Part shown: positions 1 to 12,018 of the stretch, piece by piece
Position numbering within the stretch: the stretch's first letter is position 1
Layout of the letters: every line of letters starts with the position of its first letter
DNA from: Takakia lepidozioides
Taxonomy: Eukaryota; Streptophyta; Takakiopsida; Takakiales; Takakiaceae
NCBI GenBank assembly: GCA_030704615.1
Contig: CM060731.1
Location: 3,348,001 to 3,412,000 of the forward strand
Direction: 5' to 3'
DNA length: 64,000 nt
Position numbers and translations under genes: made by a program
The notes under the pieces: model-generated
Told to the model about the DNA's origin: nothing
The model's database searches: none
What the model saw: the letters and a program-made list of their open reading frames with translations, nothing else

Positions 1-2270
1 CTGTGCATACCGTCTGACAAATCTTCTGTAATAACTGGTTTGTCCAAGGAATCTCCTTAGACTCTTAACATTTACTGGTGGTGGAGAGGCTTTAATGGCC
101 TCTGTCTTTTTGGGATCCACAAGAAGTCCCCTCTTACACACAATGTGTCCCCAAAGCACCCCTGAGTTCACACAGAAAGTACACTTCTCTGGATTCAGGC
201 CCAGACCTCTCATCCTGCATCTGGCCAAACATAACTCCAATTTATGCAAGTGCTCATTCTTAGAGCTGTACACACTGAAATCATCCAAGAACACCTGCAT
301 GTAATCAGATACTCATGAAAAGATTCACTTATCACTCTATGAAAGGTTGCTGGTGCATTACAAAGTCCAAAAGACATGACTTTGTATGCATAAGCACCCC
401 AGTCTGTGATGAAAGCTGTCTTTCCCTGGTCTGCTTCTGCCACTTGCACTTAATTATAACCACTGAAGCCATCCATGAATGAGTACATCTCATGGCCTGC
501 CACAGTGTCCAATACCGCTTCTGTGAATGGCAAAGGGAAATGATCTTTCTTCGTACAAGCATTCAACTTCTTATAGTTCACACAAACTCTCAGTTTACCA
601 TTCTTCTTGGGAACTATCACAATGGGTGACAACCAAGTTGTATACTCTATCGGGTATATAAACTTAGCCTCAGCCAACTTCTTGATCTCTTCTCCAACCT
701 TTTGTGCATAGTTGGGATTCATTCTGTACCTTGCCTGTTTGATTGGTACTGACCCTGGTTCCAGTTCAATCTTATGCTGACAGATCTCAGGTGGTATCCC
801 TTTCAGATCCTCGTAGCTCCAAGCAAATACATCTCTGTATTTGATTAACAGACTCTTAGCTTCCTCAAAGAATTCTGGCTCCAAATCAGCCCCTATCTTC
901 ACCATCATCGGTTCCCTTTCAGTTTCCACATTCACTTCTCTCACTTGCTCATCAGCTGTGATTGTGCAACCAGTCACCACTTCATCCTATAAACTCACAG
1001 TGGCTGGTTCATCTAGGATTTCCATTTCTCCCTCTCTTTCTTCATAGAAATGTGGTGGGTAACTGCTTGTTTCACCCTCAATTGGTGTTGCCGTCACTAC
1101 ACCACAACAGATACCTTTTAAACAACTTAGGCCTTCTAGTTGCAACTCTGCAACCTGCTCCCACTCTGGGTGTGCAGCAAACAGGGTAGCTTCCTGCTCC
1201 TCATCAAGTCCTCCCCTCCAGTCATACTCCCTGACCCCTCGAGGTCTTCTCGTAACAGGTAATCTACTAGATTTCTTAGTGGTGATTTGTATCTTGTGCA
1301 TCCCATCATGCACAGTTAGTAACTGGGAATTCCAGTCATGGAATACCCTGGCCTGTTTCAGCCACGGTCGACCCAGCAATAAGGAGTAAGCTTCCATGAC
1401 TTCATCCATTTTCCACACAGTTACTGTGATCTTAAAGATCATCTTTTGAATCTGTATCTTAACTCCTCTTATCAATCCCAATGGCTGAACACTTCTTTGA
1501 TCTGCCATTGTTACTGTAAATGGGGCTGGTTTCATGTTACTTAGACCAAGCTTCTGCCTTAATTGGTCTGTCATGATATTCACTCTAGAGCCTTCATCTA
1601 TCAGTACATCAGTTAGTTTTGTGCTTCCAATTCTCAATTGGATTACTGGCATAGAATCATCAAAGTCCATGACTGTTTCTCGCCCTTCCGGCTTCACATT
1701 ATAACTGGTCACCTTGCTGTTCAGGTCTGTGTTCCCTGTCACATGGGCAATCCGATTGATTGCTTGATACAGCCTGTATCTACAATAAGGTGCCACAGCC
1801 AATAGCTGTCCAATGGTAATCTCCGCTTTGGACTGACATATTACTTCAGCCAAAGTCCCTTCATTACTCTTCATTTCTGCAGCTTCTTTCTTCCCTTCAT
1901 CCTCATTCACTTCCTCTTCTCTTTCAGAATCAGAGGAATCTGCCATAGGAATATCAGTACTCTTCTGCATTTCCCTTATGGTATCTGCCACTTCCTTGTG
2001 CAGTTCCTTCTCATCTCTCCAAGCCTCATCATCTTCAGGCACATCACTGCCATCTTCATTATCATTATCTTCCTCATCTACTGGAGGTATTATTTTGGCT
2101 TTGCTTCTGGTTACTATCATTGTACTTACTTCTGGTACAACACATGGCCTAACCATGTGAGCTGCAAGGTAGCCTATACTATATGCGCACACAAATGCAT
2201 GCATATGGAGGAATGTATGCGTGCATACAAATTTTAGATATGCATAGGAACAAATTTTTATGCACAACAC
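1..2270 (-). pseudogene. Ty3/gypsy retrotransposon pol fragment (protease + RT), broken
   Basis: The minus strand encodes a retropepsin-like domain (active-site motif DEGSRVN near 1587-1605, flap and ALLGRPWL-like region downstream), then a reverse transcriptase with the motif KLRVCVNYKKLNA, the FGLCNAPATF block and a catalytic FLDD at 280-291. Order protease then RT and the RT motifs fit Ty3/gypsy. The reading frame is broken by an in-frame TAG at 987-989, a TAA at 450-452 and a frameshift near 305-310 just before FLDD. RNase H and integrase would lie beyond the left edge of the window. No gag zinc knuckle is seen upstream of the acidic region (about 1850-2100), and no LTR or primer-binding site is visible to the right, so the element looks 5' truncated. 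It is a dead copy. Confidence 0.9.
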
Positions 2271-3097
2271 TTAAATAAGGGTACCCAAAAAAAAATAAAA
2301 AATTGTGATTCATCTAATCTTAGGGTCCATAGTCAAAATATCAAAGAATGGAATAAGAATATTATATATAGAATATTCCATGTTCATTGTATTATTATTC
2401 CACATGGGTGAGTGTAGGAATGGGAGAGGAACATGTTGCTTTTATGGCTTTCCAACATGAGAAAAAGGGTCGAAAAATTAAAAAGTGACGAGGCACGGCT
2501 CCTTGTTAGATACAAATGGTGAAGGTACGGGCTCTTCCAATGGTGGGAGTCTAGTTTGAAGTTCAGAATGGAGCAATGCTAAGGGAATGCTACGGAGCTT
2601 GTTACATAGGTTTTGCAGTATCTATATATCTATCTTCTGAAACATTTTTATTTTACAAAAACATAATGTCCATCAGAGATAGAACCCACAACCTATCGGG
2701 TATCAAGCCTAGTTCATACCACTACACTACCCATTCAGACTTGAAACACTAATGAAATGAAACACTAATGAGATAAAGATAGTCACCCTGTGTGTACATA
2801 ACATGCCACAATACTCATAAGGGTTGATCTTACTAATGATGAAATTTGATAGTGCTGAAGTGCATGTCGAACTTGCATAGTAAAGGGATCTATGAAATGC
2901 AGTAGAGATCTATGTACAAACTATTACATAGATAAATCAAATGACAAGAAGATAACATGAAATCTGATTTCAACACCATGTCATTTGCCCCCATTTGTTT
3001 TACCTTACACTAGAGAGAAACACATGTATTATAAAAAATAACAAAAAATTCGGACTGACAATGAGGACAATGTATTGTATATGTAATTTCTAATTAC
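2271..3097. other. Intergenic stretch with one SINE-like repeat
   Basis: No coding signal recognised. It holds an AT-rich stretch, a small duplicated phrase (aaacactaatgaaatg, about 2743-2775) and the SINE-like element listed separately at 2640-2742. Confidence 0.5.
2640..2742 (-). repeat. tRNA-derived SINE-like element
   Basis: On the minus strand a pol III box A-like motif (TAGTGTAGTGGTA) is followed about 35 bases later by a box B-like motif (GGTTGTGGGTTCTATC), then an A/T-rich tail. The region does not fold as an intact tRNA, so it reads as the head of a tRNA-derived SINE. Confidence 0.45.
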
Positions 3098-4367
3098 CTA
3101 CATAACATCATCAACTGATACTTCGTCATCCGTGTCATAAGCCTGTAATTCAGAGGCATACACATCCATGAAAGCCTCAACTCTACGCAACCTATCCACG
3201 GATTGTCCAACAATAGCTGCTCTTCGGTCAAACAACAGATCATTGGAAAGACCTACATCACGTTGTTGATGTATTGAATGCAAAGCTTGGGACTCGGCAT
3301 ACGAAGGTAGATAAAACGATGAAAGAGGACTTTGGGGTAGACTATCGTAGATGGTCCGCACAATCCCATCACTGCATCACACATACATGTATACTTATGT
3401 TAACAAATCAAATGGGAATGGTTTGCTTTGAGATTGCAATAAAGGGAATGGAGGCGAGACATACTCACTAGGAAGTACTGCCGAGATGAAGACCAAGCTT
3501 GCGCGCCACCTTAGGAGCGGGGGGTTCCAACAAACTCACAGGACGTTGAATGGTTGGAGTTACCGCAGATGCAACCAAAACGGGTTGAGTATTTTGAAGT
3601 GCAGAGAGACGTGCTGTATACAACGTCTGGTCCCCCTCAAGACCAAATACGTGACGTCCAGACTCGCGGGCAGCAATAAATGTAGAACCTGCAGGAAAAA
3701 AACATGCAATGATGATATTATATTGGATAACAGTTAATGATCAGGAATCAGCTCAGAAGATTTTAATTACAAAATGGAGACCAATGCAAACCTGTGCCAG
3801 CTGTGAGATCCAAAATGCGGGAGCCAGGAGGTGAGCATGTCTCCAACAACACTTGCATGAAACGGGACTACGGTCTCGCGCACCCCTCCAGGCTTGTTGA
3901 GGAGTTTGCATGGGTAGTGCAACATCTGGAATGTGGTTGTAGATGACATCCAACTCAACAGGGTCTGCAAGGGGGTCCACAACTTTGCCAGACTCACGCA
4001 GTTTGAACAGTCCTCCTTGCTTGGTGAGGACATGGGCGTGGAAGAACATGGTCTGTTAGACGTGCCATTTCCACAAAAACAGTGCACCCAGATGGTTTAA
4101 TAATATGTATGAGAGTAGGAAGATGAAACATCAAACAATGAGATATTGAAGAGGGATGATTTTTACCTTTCCTGTCTGAGTGTGTAGAGGGGTGGTATTG
4201 ATGCAAGTATATTTCCTTGATAATACGGAAATAGAGTTGCCCCTAGAGTAAGAAAAGAGCTCCAATGCAAAGAAATCATCGGAGCCCTGCAAGAACACCA
4301 AGCATCCATTGTCATCCAACAGGTCATTAGCAATGGAGAATGCATACTCCCAATACCGTTTATCACG
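3098..4367 (-). pseudogene. Amino-methyltransferase-like gene, 5'-truncated (copy 2)
   Basis: Four consecutive minus-strand exons with GT/AG borders can be read: about 4367-4167, 4052-3792, 3688-3469 and 3371-3098 (stop). They encode a strand resembling the post-catalytic half of a beta-class N4/N6 amino-methyltransferase: a hydrophobic strand (GCLVFLQGSDD), a motif X-like segment (RGARDRSP then FMQVLLETCSPPGS), motif I split by an intron (ILDLTAGTG then STFIAARESGRHV) and the acidic motif II strand (FGLEGD). After it come about 130 residues of unrecognised tail. A one-base deletion in a T run near 3860 shifts the frame between RSP and FMQ. Upstream of about 4460 the catalytic half is not found. 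It aligns exon by exon with the gene at 42.8-45.9 kb. Whether the family methylates DNA, RNA or protein cannot be told. Confidence 0.65.
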
Positions 4368-5160
4368 CTATGGGTGCAGAAGAAGGTGATGAATGCAGAT
4401 CGAGGCATGCGACCAGCTTGATCGGAGAGAGGGCAATGAGTTTTGTACTATTTCACTCAAGAGGATCTGGTGATGCCATAACTGATCCTACTTTATGAAT
4501 CATTTGAGAGGTTGCCCTTTCGTCAGAGCATCTTTGGCACCTACGTTTGCGCAGTTATGAATAATATTTTGCTTGTTTCGGTCTGGCTGGGAAAGGATAG
4601 AAGCAGCCATGGCCCATTCGTCGTCTGCATCGACATGCTGGGTTGGCTGGTAAAATTCTGCAGCTTAGGGTTCCGACTGTTAATCTTGCCGTGGAATCAT
4701 CGAGTTCGCGTTACGTTCATGAGGTGGTGTTGTGCAGTTCATATGGAAGGCTTCTTCTGCGTTCAATTCATTCTGACGTGTTCGAATTAGCCTTTCCCTG
4801 CACACCGTATGCCTCCATGTGACCAAAATGATATCGAAAGGAAAAAGTAGAAGTAACTACACGGCTGTGGAGCTCGTTGATAAAGAAGTCTCGGGGTTAT
4901 GGACACTAATGAAGATGAACACAGCAACGTAGTCCATGAAAGAGACGCCCAGTCGTATGGAATCTCAAGAAGAGGTCCAGCTGCTAAGGACATCAAATTT
5001 GACGGCGTTATAGGCCCCCTCTACCCACCAACACATTCAAACAGAAGCAGACGAGTCATCCTTTCTTGCGAGTGCATTTTCTTCCTCCGCCATACGGGCA
5101 CCCCACTTTCAGCTGCAGAGTATGGAGGATATATTTACACAGTATCAAACAAGAACCCCT
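4368..5160. other. Intergenic, no gene recognised
   Basis: Between the truncated methyltransferase-like copy and the peroxidase 3' end. Short ORFs occur on both strands but none resembles a known family and none has convincing splice structure. Confidence 0.4.
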
Positions 5161-5164
5161 AGGC

Positions 5165-5399
5165 AAGCAAAAAATTTGAACTCTGTGACTGCCCCGCAGC
5201 TATTGATTATTCTTGAAGTGACAGTTCGTCCTAATCTCGCCTTGATTTCCTGTTAACACATGTGCTGATGTGAGCTTCAAGAAGCAAAAAATTTGAACTC
5301 TGTGACTGCCCAGCAGCTATTGATTATTCCTAAAGTGACAGTTCGTCCTAATCTCGCCTTGATTTCCTGTTAACACATTTGCGGATGTGAGCTTCAAGA
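5165..5399. repeat. Tandem duplication (117 bp) of the peroxidase 3' end
   Basis: Two nearly identical copies with a period of 117 bp: about 5165-5281 and 5282-5399. The unit covers the last coding codons of the peroxidase, its stop and the start of the 3' UTR (shared phrases: gttcgtcctaatctcgcc, ttgatttcctgttaacaca). The copy joined to exon 3 is the functional terminus; the other lies in the presumed 3' UTR. A few substitutions separate them, so the duplication is recent but not brand new. Confidence 0.93.
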
Positions 5400-6648
5400 A
5401 GGCAGACGAGAAGGCTTGGTAGAAGCTATTTTCATCACCGGCAAAACCTGCCACAATGCCTGCTGTTCTCGGATCTTGGCCAAGCTCTGAGTCGATGGTG
5501 AAGAGGCCCCGCCCGTTCATAACATCTTGATAATACTGGTTGTCAAACACCAAGTTGGTGAGGTCCGTGGGGATGATGGTAAGGTTGGTCAATGATGATG
5601 TCAAGCAAGAAGCGCGCAGCTGACCACCAAATATCAAACCCAGTTGTGGATCACTCTCTGACAGCCGGTTCTGGACACTCACACAGTGCCCTACCCCAAT
5701 TGTGTGAGCCCCTGCAGCACCAGTTAGACAGCCAGCATATCAGCAAACTTATCTCCACTGCAGACCATAGGTGCAGGTTGAGGAAGATCGCAACAAGAAT
5801 CTAAATGATGATGCAAATCAAAATTTCATAGAATGTAACACCTCGCAGTTCATACCTAGGATAGCAACACTCTCTTCAAGGTTCATTCCAAAGGATTTAA
5901 AGACATCGATGAAACCGTCCACACTGACAGAAACTTTTGGCAATAGTGCATCCGCTCTCAAGTTGCTGCCAGTCGTAGCATCGCGACGCCCCAAGAGAAT
6001 TGGGAAGACTGGGCCTCCTGTGAAGGACACCGCATCCCGGCCTGCCATTGCAATTATGTCCGCACACGACACAGTGTTTGGACAAATGCTCTCCAGGACG
6101 CCCTTCACACGGTCAATAAACTCGAATCTTCGAACACCAAAATTGGAATCGGATACCATTTCACTTGTCATATCAGCGGTTGAATCCAGCATAATCGATG
6201 CATCACAGCCCTGCACACAACAGCGGATACCTGCACGTATTAAGGAACTGTTGGCAACTGTTACAAATATAGGGCATCTCAAGGCGTACGCGACGGAAAC
6301 TAGAGAGCTTGCTACTATACAGCACTGTGAGGGGCTTCAGCAAACTCTGAGCTCAAATGAGCTCTCCAATAGGCCCAGTGCAAGAAACGAAGAAGAAACT
6401 AATGCAGGGCCCGAGCAGGAGCACGCAGTTACCTGGACTCGACAGTCATGAAAGACCAGGCGAAGGAGGGCAGCAGGTGCAGTGGGGTCAGTTGCCAAGC
6501 TGGCATCTATAGTAGCCTTGGCCACGGATTCGGCCATGGAGCAGCTGTTGTTGTAGAACCCGAATTCTAGCTGACCCGTTGTTCGGCCCAAACTGAGTGT
6601 AATAACCACCACCACAAACAAAACTGTGGGCCATGCTTCTCTCAGCAT
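5317..6648 (-). CDS. Class III secretory peroxidase
   Basis: Haem peroxidase of the plant secretory (class III) family, which uses hydrogen peroxide to oxidise phenolics or generate radicals in the cell wall or vacuole. Exons: 6648-6433, 6210-5856, 5711-5317; they join in frame to 321 residues, normal for the family. Residues 1 to about 25 form a signal peptide (hydrophobic VLFVVVVITLSL). Distal catalytic histidine is in RLVFHDC at the end of exon 1; GCDASIMLD opens exon 2; the conserved MAGRDAVSFTGGP follows; the proximal haem-binding histidine is in GAHTIG, created across the exon 2/3 junction. Eight-cysteine pattern appears largely kept. No internal stop or shift. The CHFRNNQ terminus lies within a tandem duplication. 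Substrate cannot be inferred. Confidence 0.93.
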
Positions 6649-9409
6649 TCTGTGAGTGGGAGTGTAACTCTGTCACCACGCCCTGAGAGAAGTTGGATAA
6701 TGTAGAGCAGCGTTCTAAGGGCTGAATGTCTCTCTGCTCTTTCGTGAAGGCCAAAGTGAGACGAATACTCCCTGCCACCTCTCTGCGACTGCTATGACCC
6801 CAACTAGACTTGCTCTCAGTCTCCGTGCAGGCAAAAGAAGTATGGTCGGCGTTTCTCTCCAGCCAGTCTCCAAACCAAGCCCAGCTTCTCCCTATGTCGC
6901 TCTCTCTCACAATGGCAGTGTACCTCAAGCTCTCTCTCTCTTCTGCCTCAATTTGTCCCGCCTGAAAGTAGAGAGACAAAGCTGGTGCTGAGGCAGTGAA
7001 TCAAAGACGTCCGACGGGAACTCGCGAGTGATCGTGGCGGGCACTTGCTCGACGATAATTGAAATGGGCATCATTAGCTTCCTAGAAATACTGAAGGAGA
7101 GCAGGTAGGTGTACTGAGTTGATAAGTACAGAGAGGGCTGCAGCTTTTGAACTTATTATCCCTCTTTAGATCTCTGTTTCCTCCCCATGTCAGTGCGCTG
7201 CATTGCTCGGTCTGTGGATGATGGCAAGAGGAGACGAACGCTATCTACTGCCCACCTCATTGTCCGCCTCGCCACACACTTCCCTGCAGCTCTTGCAGAT
7301 GTGCTGACACTCGAGGGCTTTCGCAAAGCGCAAGATATTCTTTCATCAGCAACGCCATCTAGGTACTCGATGCCAAGGACTTTACTCCCGTATTCATTGT
7401 GCACTTGCTGTAAGAATCTGACACTGCGCCTACCCCTGTCTGCTCTTCAACGACCCTTTACGTGTTGCCTAACGTTCAGTGACCAGCCTGAAGCTAGGTG
7501 ATGAGGTGAGCATGAAAAGAAATGTTTTTGAAAAGCGTGATGCAGTGATGCCATCACTGGGCTGCCACTGCGAGCTCGCCACTCTCGCATCCCTCTCCGA
7601 CCTGGCAAGGGGCTTTGCCTACACGTCTCAAACCGTTGGGATGCTCGTTGCTTCTTTAGTGACTCACTAGCAGAAGATCCTTACTATATACACAGTGTCA
7701 ACATGCTTCAGAAGCTCCATTGCTACAGACAAATTTGAGCTCATCACTTTATGTCACCCCTCTCAGCAATCCTTTCCTTTCCTGTGAGTATGTAATGGTA
7801 GTAGGCTACTCTGAATCCAAGCAACTTAAGAAGATTTGGATGAAAAGCATGAAAGGCTGTATATATTTTTCTTACAAAGTAGGGGCAGAGCCCAAAAACT
7901 TTCTTGGCTGGAGAGACCACGTGCCTTTCTCCTCGTGTACCTTCCCCAATAAATACTTGCCTGTGATGCAGTGTGAATGTGAAGTGGATCATTATTTTCC
8001 TTTGCAGTGGAGGCCTCCAGCCTCAATCATATATTTAGAGTTTCATCCATCTATCGTCATCCATATGGTGAGTGCTATGATATTCAGTTCCCTTCTTTTC
8101 TCATTTTTCTTTCTGAAAAGGAAGGGAGAATTCTTACCTCCTCAACTAAAACTAAAGTAAAATAAAACATGAGGCCTCCCGAAGGAGGCGTAAATCATGG
8201 TGTATTTTGACCCCGAAGACCGCTACCGCCCTTCAACAATGTAGTGAAGGCTTGGATAGGTGAATACCTGAACGAAAATGGACGCTTGAAAATGGATTAG
8301 TTTTGGAAAGACCCGTGCAATTGGAAGATATACACACCGGGTTATAGTGGTTGCATCATGCATGTGCACATGTGAACCTCTAGAGTCTACAAGTTGTCAT
8401 AATACATTAAAGGTGTGAAAATACAACAATTTGTGACCACAAGTTTGTAAACCAAGGCAGAATGTCAATGAAACAAAGGAAAATACCGGACATAAAGCTG
8501 TATGTCACAAAATGGACTTCAATCTTTAATATCAGCTGCTATGTAATTAGTTACACAAAGTGTGGGCTCTGGGGGTAGACCACATGACCATTCCTGGATC
8601 AGCCTCCATGGCCTTGTCACCTGAGGTTATTTTTTCCTCTATGTACTCTTTTGGGCTTTTAGTCCCTCTGCTATAAAATTTCAGGGCTTCTGTCCCCTTT
8701 CTTAAAATTAAGAATTAAAAAAATTAAGTTGGGTGATTGATTTGTTTGGTCGGTGGTTACTTGTTTGCAATTTTGTATCGGGGATTATTTGCTTGATTTT
8801 AGTAGAGAATGGGTCTATGATACACTCCGAGCCAATATTTAGGAACTTGTTTGTCGTCTTTAGATTATGTGGGATATATATGTATATATTCCCAATTGGT
8901 GTTGGATGCTATTTGGGGATATAGCTATGATAAAGGGCAGTCGTTTTGTTGTTATAAGGTCATCTCTTTATTTGTATATAATTCAAGCAGTAAAGGTTCA
9001 TTCACACCTGCCGATTGTGCATCACATGTTCAAGGCGTATCGTCACGGATTAGGGTTTCAACCTAGATTTTTTGTCACTACTTGCCTACACTACTTATCC
9101 ACTGCTACTCCTATTCATACTTAGGTGCAGTGGTACCCTACCATCATATGTACTAACCTGTCTGCTTGTGTTCATGGCTGTCTGGTGGAAAATAGTGAAG
9201 TACCTGCGACAAGATGAAGCACATGTGCGCACCTCTTTCTCGATGCATCAGGAAAATCCCTCGAACACAATCATGATGCAGTGAATCTGTCATTTTTCTT
9301 GCAGATTTAAGATCGTTTGTTCACCACCTTTAATTTGAGTGGTCCATTGTTGTGATCTACAGGAGTAATCAGTAGTTACAATCTGATTTCGAGCAAAAGT
9401 TTCACAAAC
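6649..9409. other. Peroxidase upstream region and intergenic DNA
   Basis: No family recognised. The longest open frame, 7720-8160 on the plus strand (146 codons), has no motif known to me and poor coding character. Around 8580-8720 is a T-rich stretch repeating the phrase gggcttttagtccc / gggcttctgtccc, like the tail of a retroposed repeat. Confidence 0.4.
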
Positions 9410-10735
9410 ATGAGGCCGTTGAAGGTGGTGGTGCTTGCACACTTCTTCCAGGTCATACTGCATGCGTATGAATCTCTATTGTCATGTTACGAGGATGAAA
9501 CGAACGCCATTATACCTGATATGCCACACATTCCAGAGCCACAAGACAATAGAATTGTTCTCTAGACGATGATCAACTCATTAGTGCTTCATCAAATATC
9601 GAATGTCTTGTGTATACGAGCTACTTTTGAACAGAAATTTGGGAGACTGGGTGAAAGCCCGGTCAACCACGTGGTTCTCCCATTTCTAATGACATAATAC
9701 AAAGATTCATGTTGGATAAAACACTTCCGGGTGACCAGAAAATTCATGAGCCAATTGACAGCAAAGCTAAAACCTCATATTGAGAAAAGAGATATCAAAT
9801 TTCGATGCGTCGTTCCTCTGATTATCAGAGTTGCTTGTACAATATATAAACTGTCACATGGAGTTGACTATCTCCAGTGCTTAGAATTGTTTGCTATCGG
9901 GAAATCAACTGTCCATTTGGTAGTTTGGGAATTTGTCTGCTCAGTGAACCAGGTTTTCAAAAACTAGTTAAAGTGGCCGGAGGAGGATGATTTGAGGCAA
10001 GTAATGTCCGGTTTCCAGAATCTATGTGGTCTTCCAGGAATCCACAGTGCAATAGACGTCACGCAAATTCATATTACCAAGCCTCGAGGACCTTTGCCAA
10101 CGATTATTTCAGCTACAAATCAAAAGCGCACAATCTTCAGCTCCAAGTGGTAGCTGACCACCAAAAGAGGTTGAGGGATGTATTGGTAGGGATATCAGGC
10201 TCTATGACCAACTCTCCCATTTTGCGAACCTCAAGCTTGTATCGAAAAGCAACGATGGGAATCTATTTTGACCTGAACTCGGCGATCAAGGGATCAAGCC
10301 TTACCTGATTGGCGATAAGGGCTACCCCCTTTTTCCTTGGTTGCAGATTCCTTACAAGCATGGGAATGTACACCACAATGTATTGGAAGCATTATTATTC
10401 AAAAAAAGCTTCACATAGTTGTCTCTCAAAAAAAAATTGAATGTGTTATTTCTACTAGATATGTGGTCTGTTATTGTATCATTTACAACATGATGATTGA
10501 GACAAAGATCTCTCGACATAAATGCTTTGATAATACAACTTGAATTTGAAAACCGCAATGATGCTGGTGTCCATCCTGCTCAAGGGAAGCTTGTGAACAA
10601 TGGATTCCAATAGAGCCTACAGTTGATAATAACGAAGATGAACCAGAGTTGGAAGCAGCAGAAATTTCAAGAAGGGAACAAAGCCACATTATTGAGCAAT
10701 TTCTTGCAAATAGACCACATTACAATAGAAGATAG
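9410..10735 (+). pseudogene. PIF/Harbinger transposase, decayed
   Basis: Reading the plus strand with several frame changes gives a HARBI1-like DDE nuclease. It starts at an ATG at 9410-9412; the helical N-terminal part (FRCVVPLIIRVACTIYKLSHG...LFAIGKSTVH) is in 9731-9967. The catalytic core follows: GLPGIHSAIDVTQIHI (first Asp, about 10030-10078), VVADHQKRLRDV (second Asp, about 10148-10183) and GDKGYPLFPWLQIPY (third acidic site, about 10312-10355). Stops at about 9545 and 9965 and frame changes near 10070, 10310 and 10430 make it non-functional. Its Myb-like partner ORF lies on the other strand at 10.9-12.0 kb. Confidence 0.85.
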
Positions 10736-10924
10736 AAATATGTACAATGGCATTGAGCCTGAATGATACAATGGCAATTTCAGCCTGCAATGTTTCACTA
10801 CGTTGCACTTAATAACTGTAGAATGATTGTTCAAATGAACACACTAGCTCCTGCAAAATCTCTTGCAGATTTAAAGGAATGCCAAAATTGAGCTAGTTGC
10901 TAATTCTTTCATTTACTGCTATTG

Positions 10925-12018
10925 CTATCCTTGAGTCACTGGTACTACAGTTGCTTCGTCTTCTGATGAAGAATCAAAATTAATGGCAATCGATGTTGGC
11001 ATCTGTATTTTGTCTGCAATGAACGCATGGCACATGGCCTGGCTTAACTGTTGAAGCATTGGATACCATGTTACGGCTGGTCTTGTGAACCTTCTTGTCA
11101 TGGTGTTTGAGGTATTCCAATTGTTCTTTAGCAGTGCGCTCATAAGTTTTATTGCGGCGATCTTCGATCTACACTTGAGTGTTGTTCAAGCGATCCATAG
11201 CCTCTACTATGACTTTGCTATTCTTATCACTAGCTTCAATCACGGGGGAGAATACACTTGTTCGTTTGCATTTTACGCCGGTGCTTCCGGGAACAGGAGT
11301 GATCGGTGCAGCGGGAGATTGGTTGGAAACCTGGCTGGTCAAATTTATGAATGCAGGGCGTTCGGTCTGGGTCTCCGAATAGTCATCCAAGTTAACCACA
11401 ACTCTTCCTTGTTGTTCTTCTGGTACCCGCTCAGATACTCGCTCTCCCCGCTTTTCAGGCACAAAATCCTCACCGAGAAAGTCTCTCGTGAGTGATGTTC
11501 TAGGAGCTGCGACTGAATCTTCTTCATGTTGATTATGAATCGCTTTTACCACAGGTGGTGCATAATTGCGATCACCTTCAGCATGCACATCTCAAACGTG
11601 CACTGACGCATTGATAATGCTTCACCTTGGAAGACCTCGATAACCTCGTAGAATTCCTTGTTATATTGTCGAGGGAGGTGAAACTTGTCCCGTTCACCAA
11701 TTGTCAAATCCTAATAGCACGTGTTGTGGGCATATTCCTTGTGATAGTCCGAGAGTTTTTTGTAATTTGAGTTGAGACCATTCCACTTATCTTTACACAT
11801 TTTTTCATTGCGTGACATTCTGCTCTTGGTAATCTTTTGAAGCTCTTCTGCAATAGTTTCCTTTCGTTGTGGAGCGAGTACCATATATGCCCAGGGATCC
11901 ACGAGTGTGCGGTGTGTTCAGCATGCTTGCATTTGATTAGGGCTACACCTTCTGCATGATCCCAGTTAGTTTGTCGTTGGCGACTAGGTCCTGCTCCTGC
12001 AACGCCTCTTCGCGTCAT
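10925..12018 (-). pseudogene. Harbinger Myb/trihelix-like ORF1 protein, decayed
   Basis: The minus strand from an ATG at 12018 reads TNWDHAEGVALIKCKHAEH, then in a second frame WAYMVLAPQRKETIAEELQKI and MSRNEKMCKDKWNGLNSNYKK, a trihelix/Myb-type DNA-binding domain with the spaced tryptophans of that fold. Next come GERDKFHLPRQYN (about 11660-11700), an acidic linker, and the end KVIVEAMDRLNNTQV in the ORF 11588-11169. At least three frame changes break it. In PIF/Pong elements such a protein accompanies the transposase; here it converges on the transposase at 9.4-10.7 kb, so both probably belong to one element. Terminal inverted repeats were not identified. Confidence 0.75.

Noticed and set aside
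7156-7501. Overlapping open frames on both strands near 7.2-7.5 kb as a second peroxidase or other gene
   Set aside because: No FHDC, haem-binding or other family motif in any frame.
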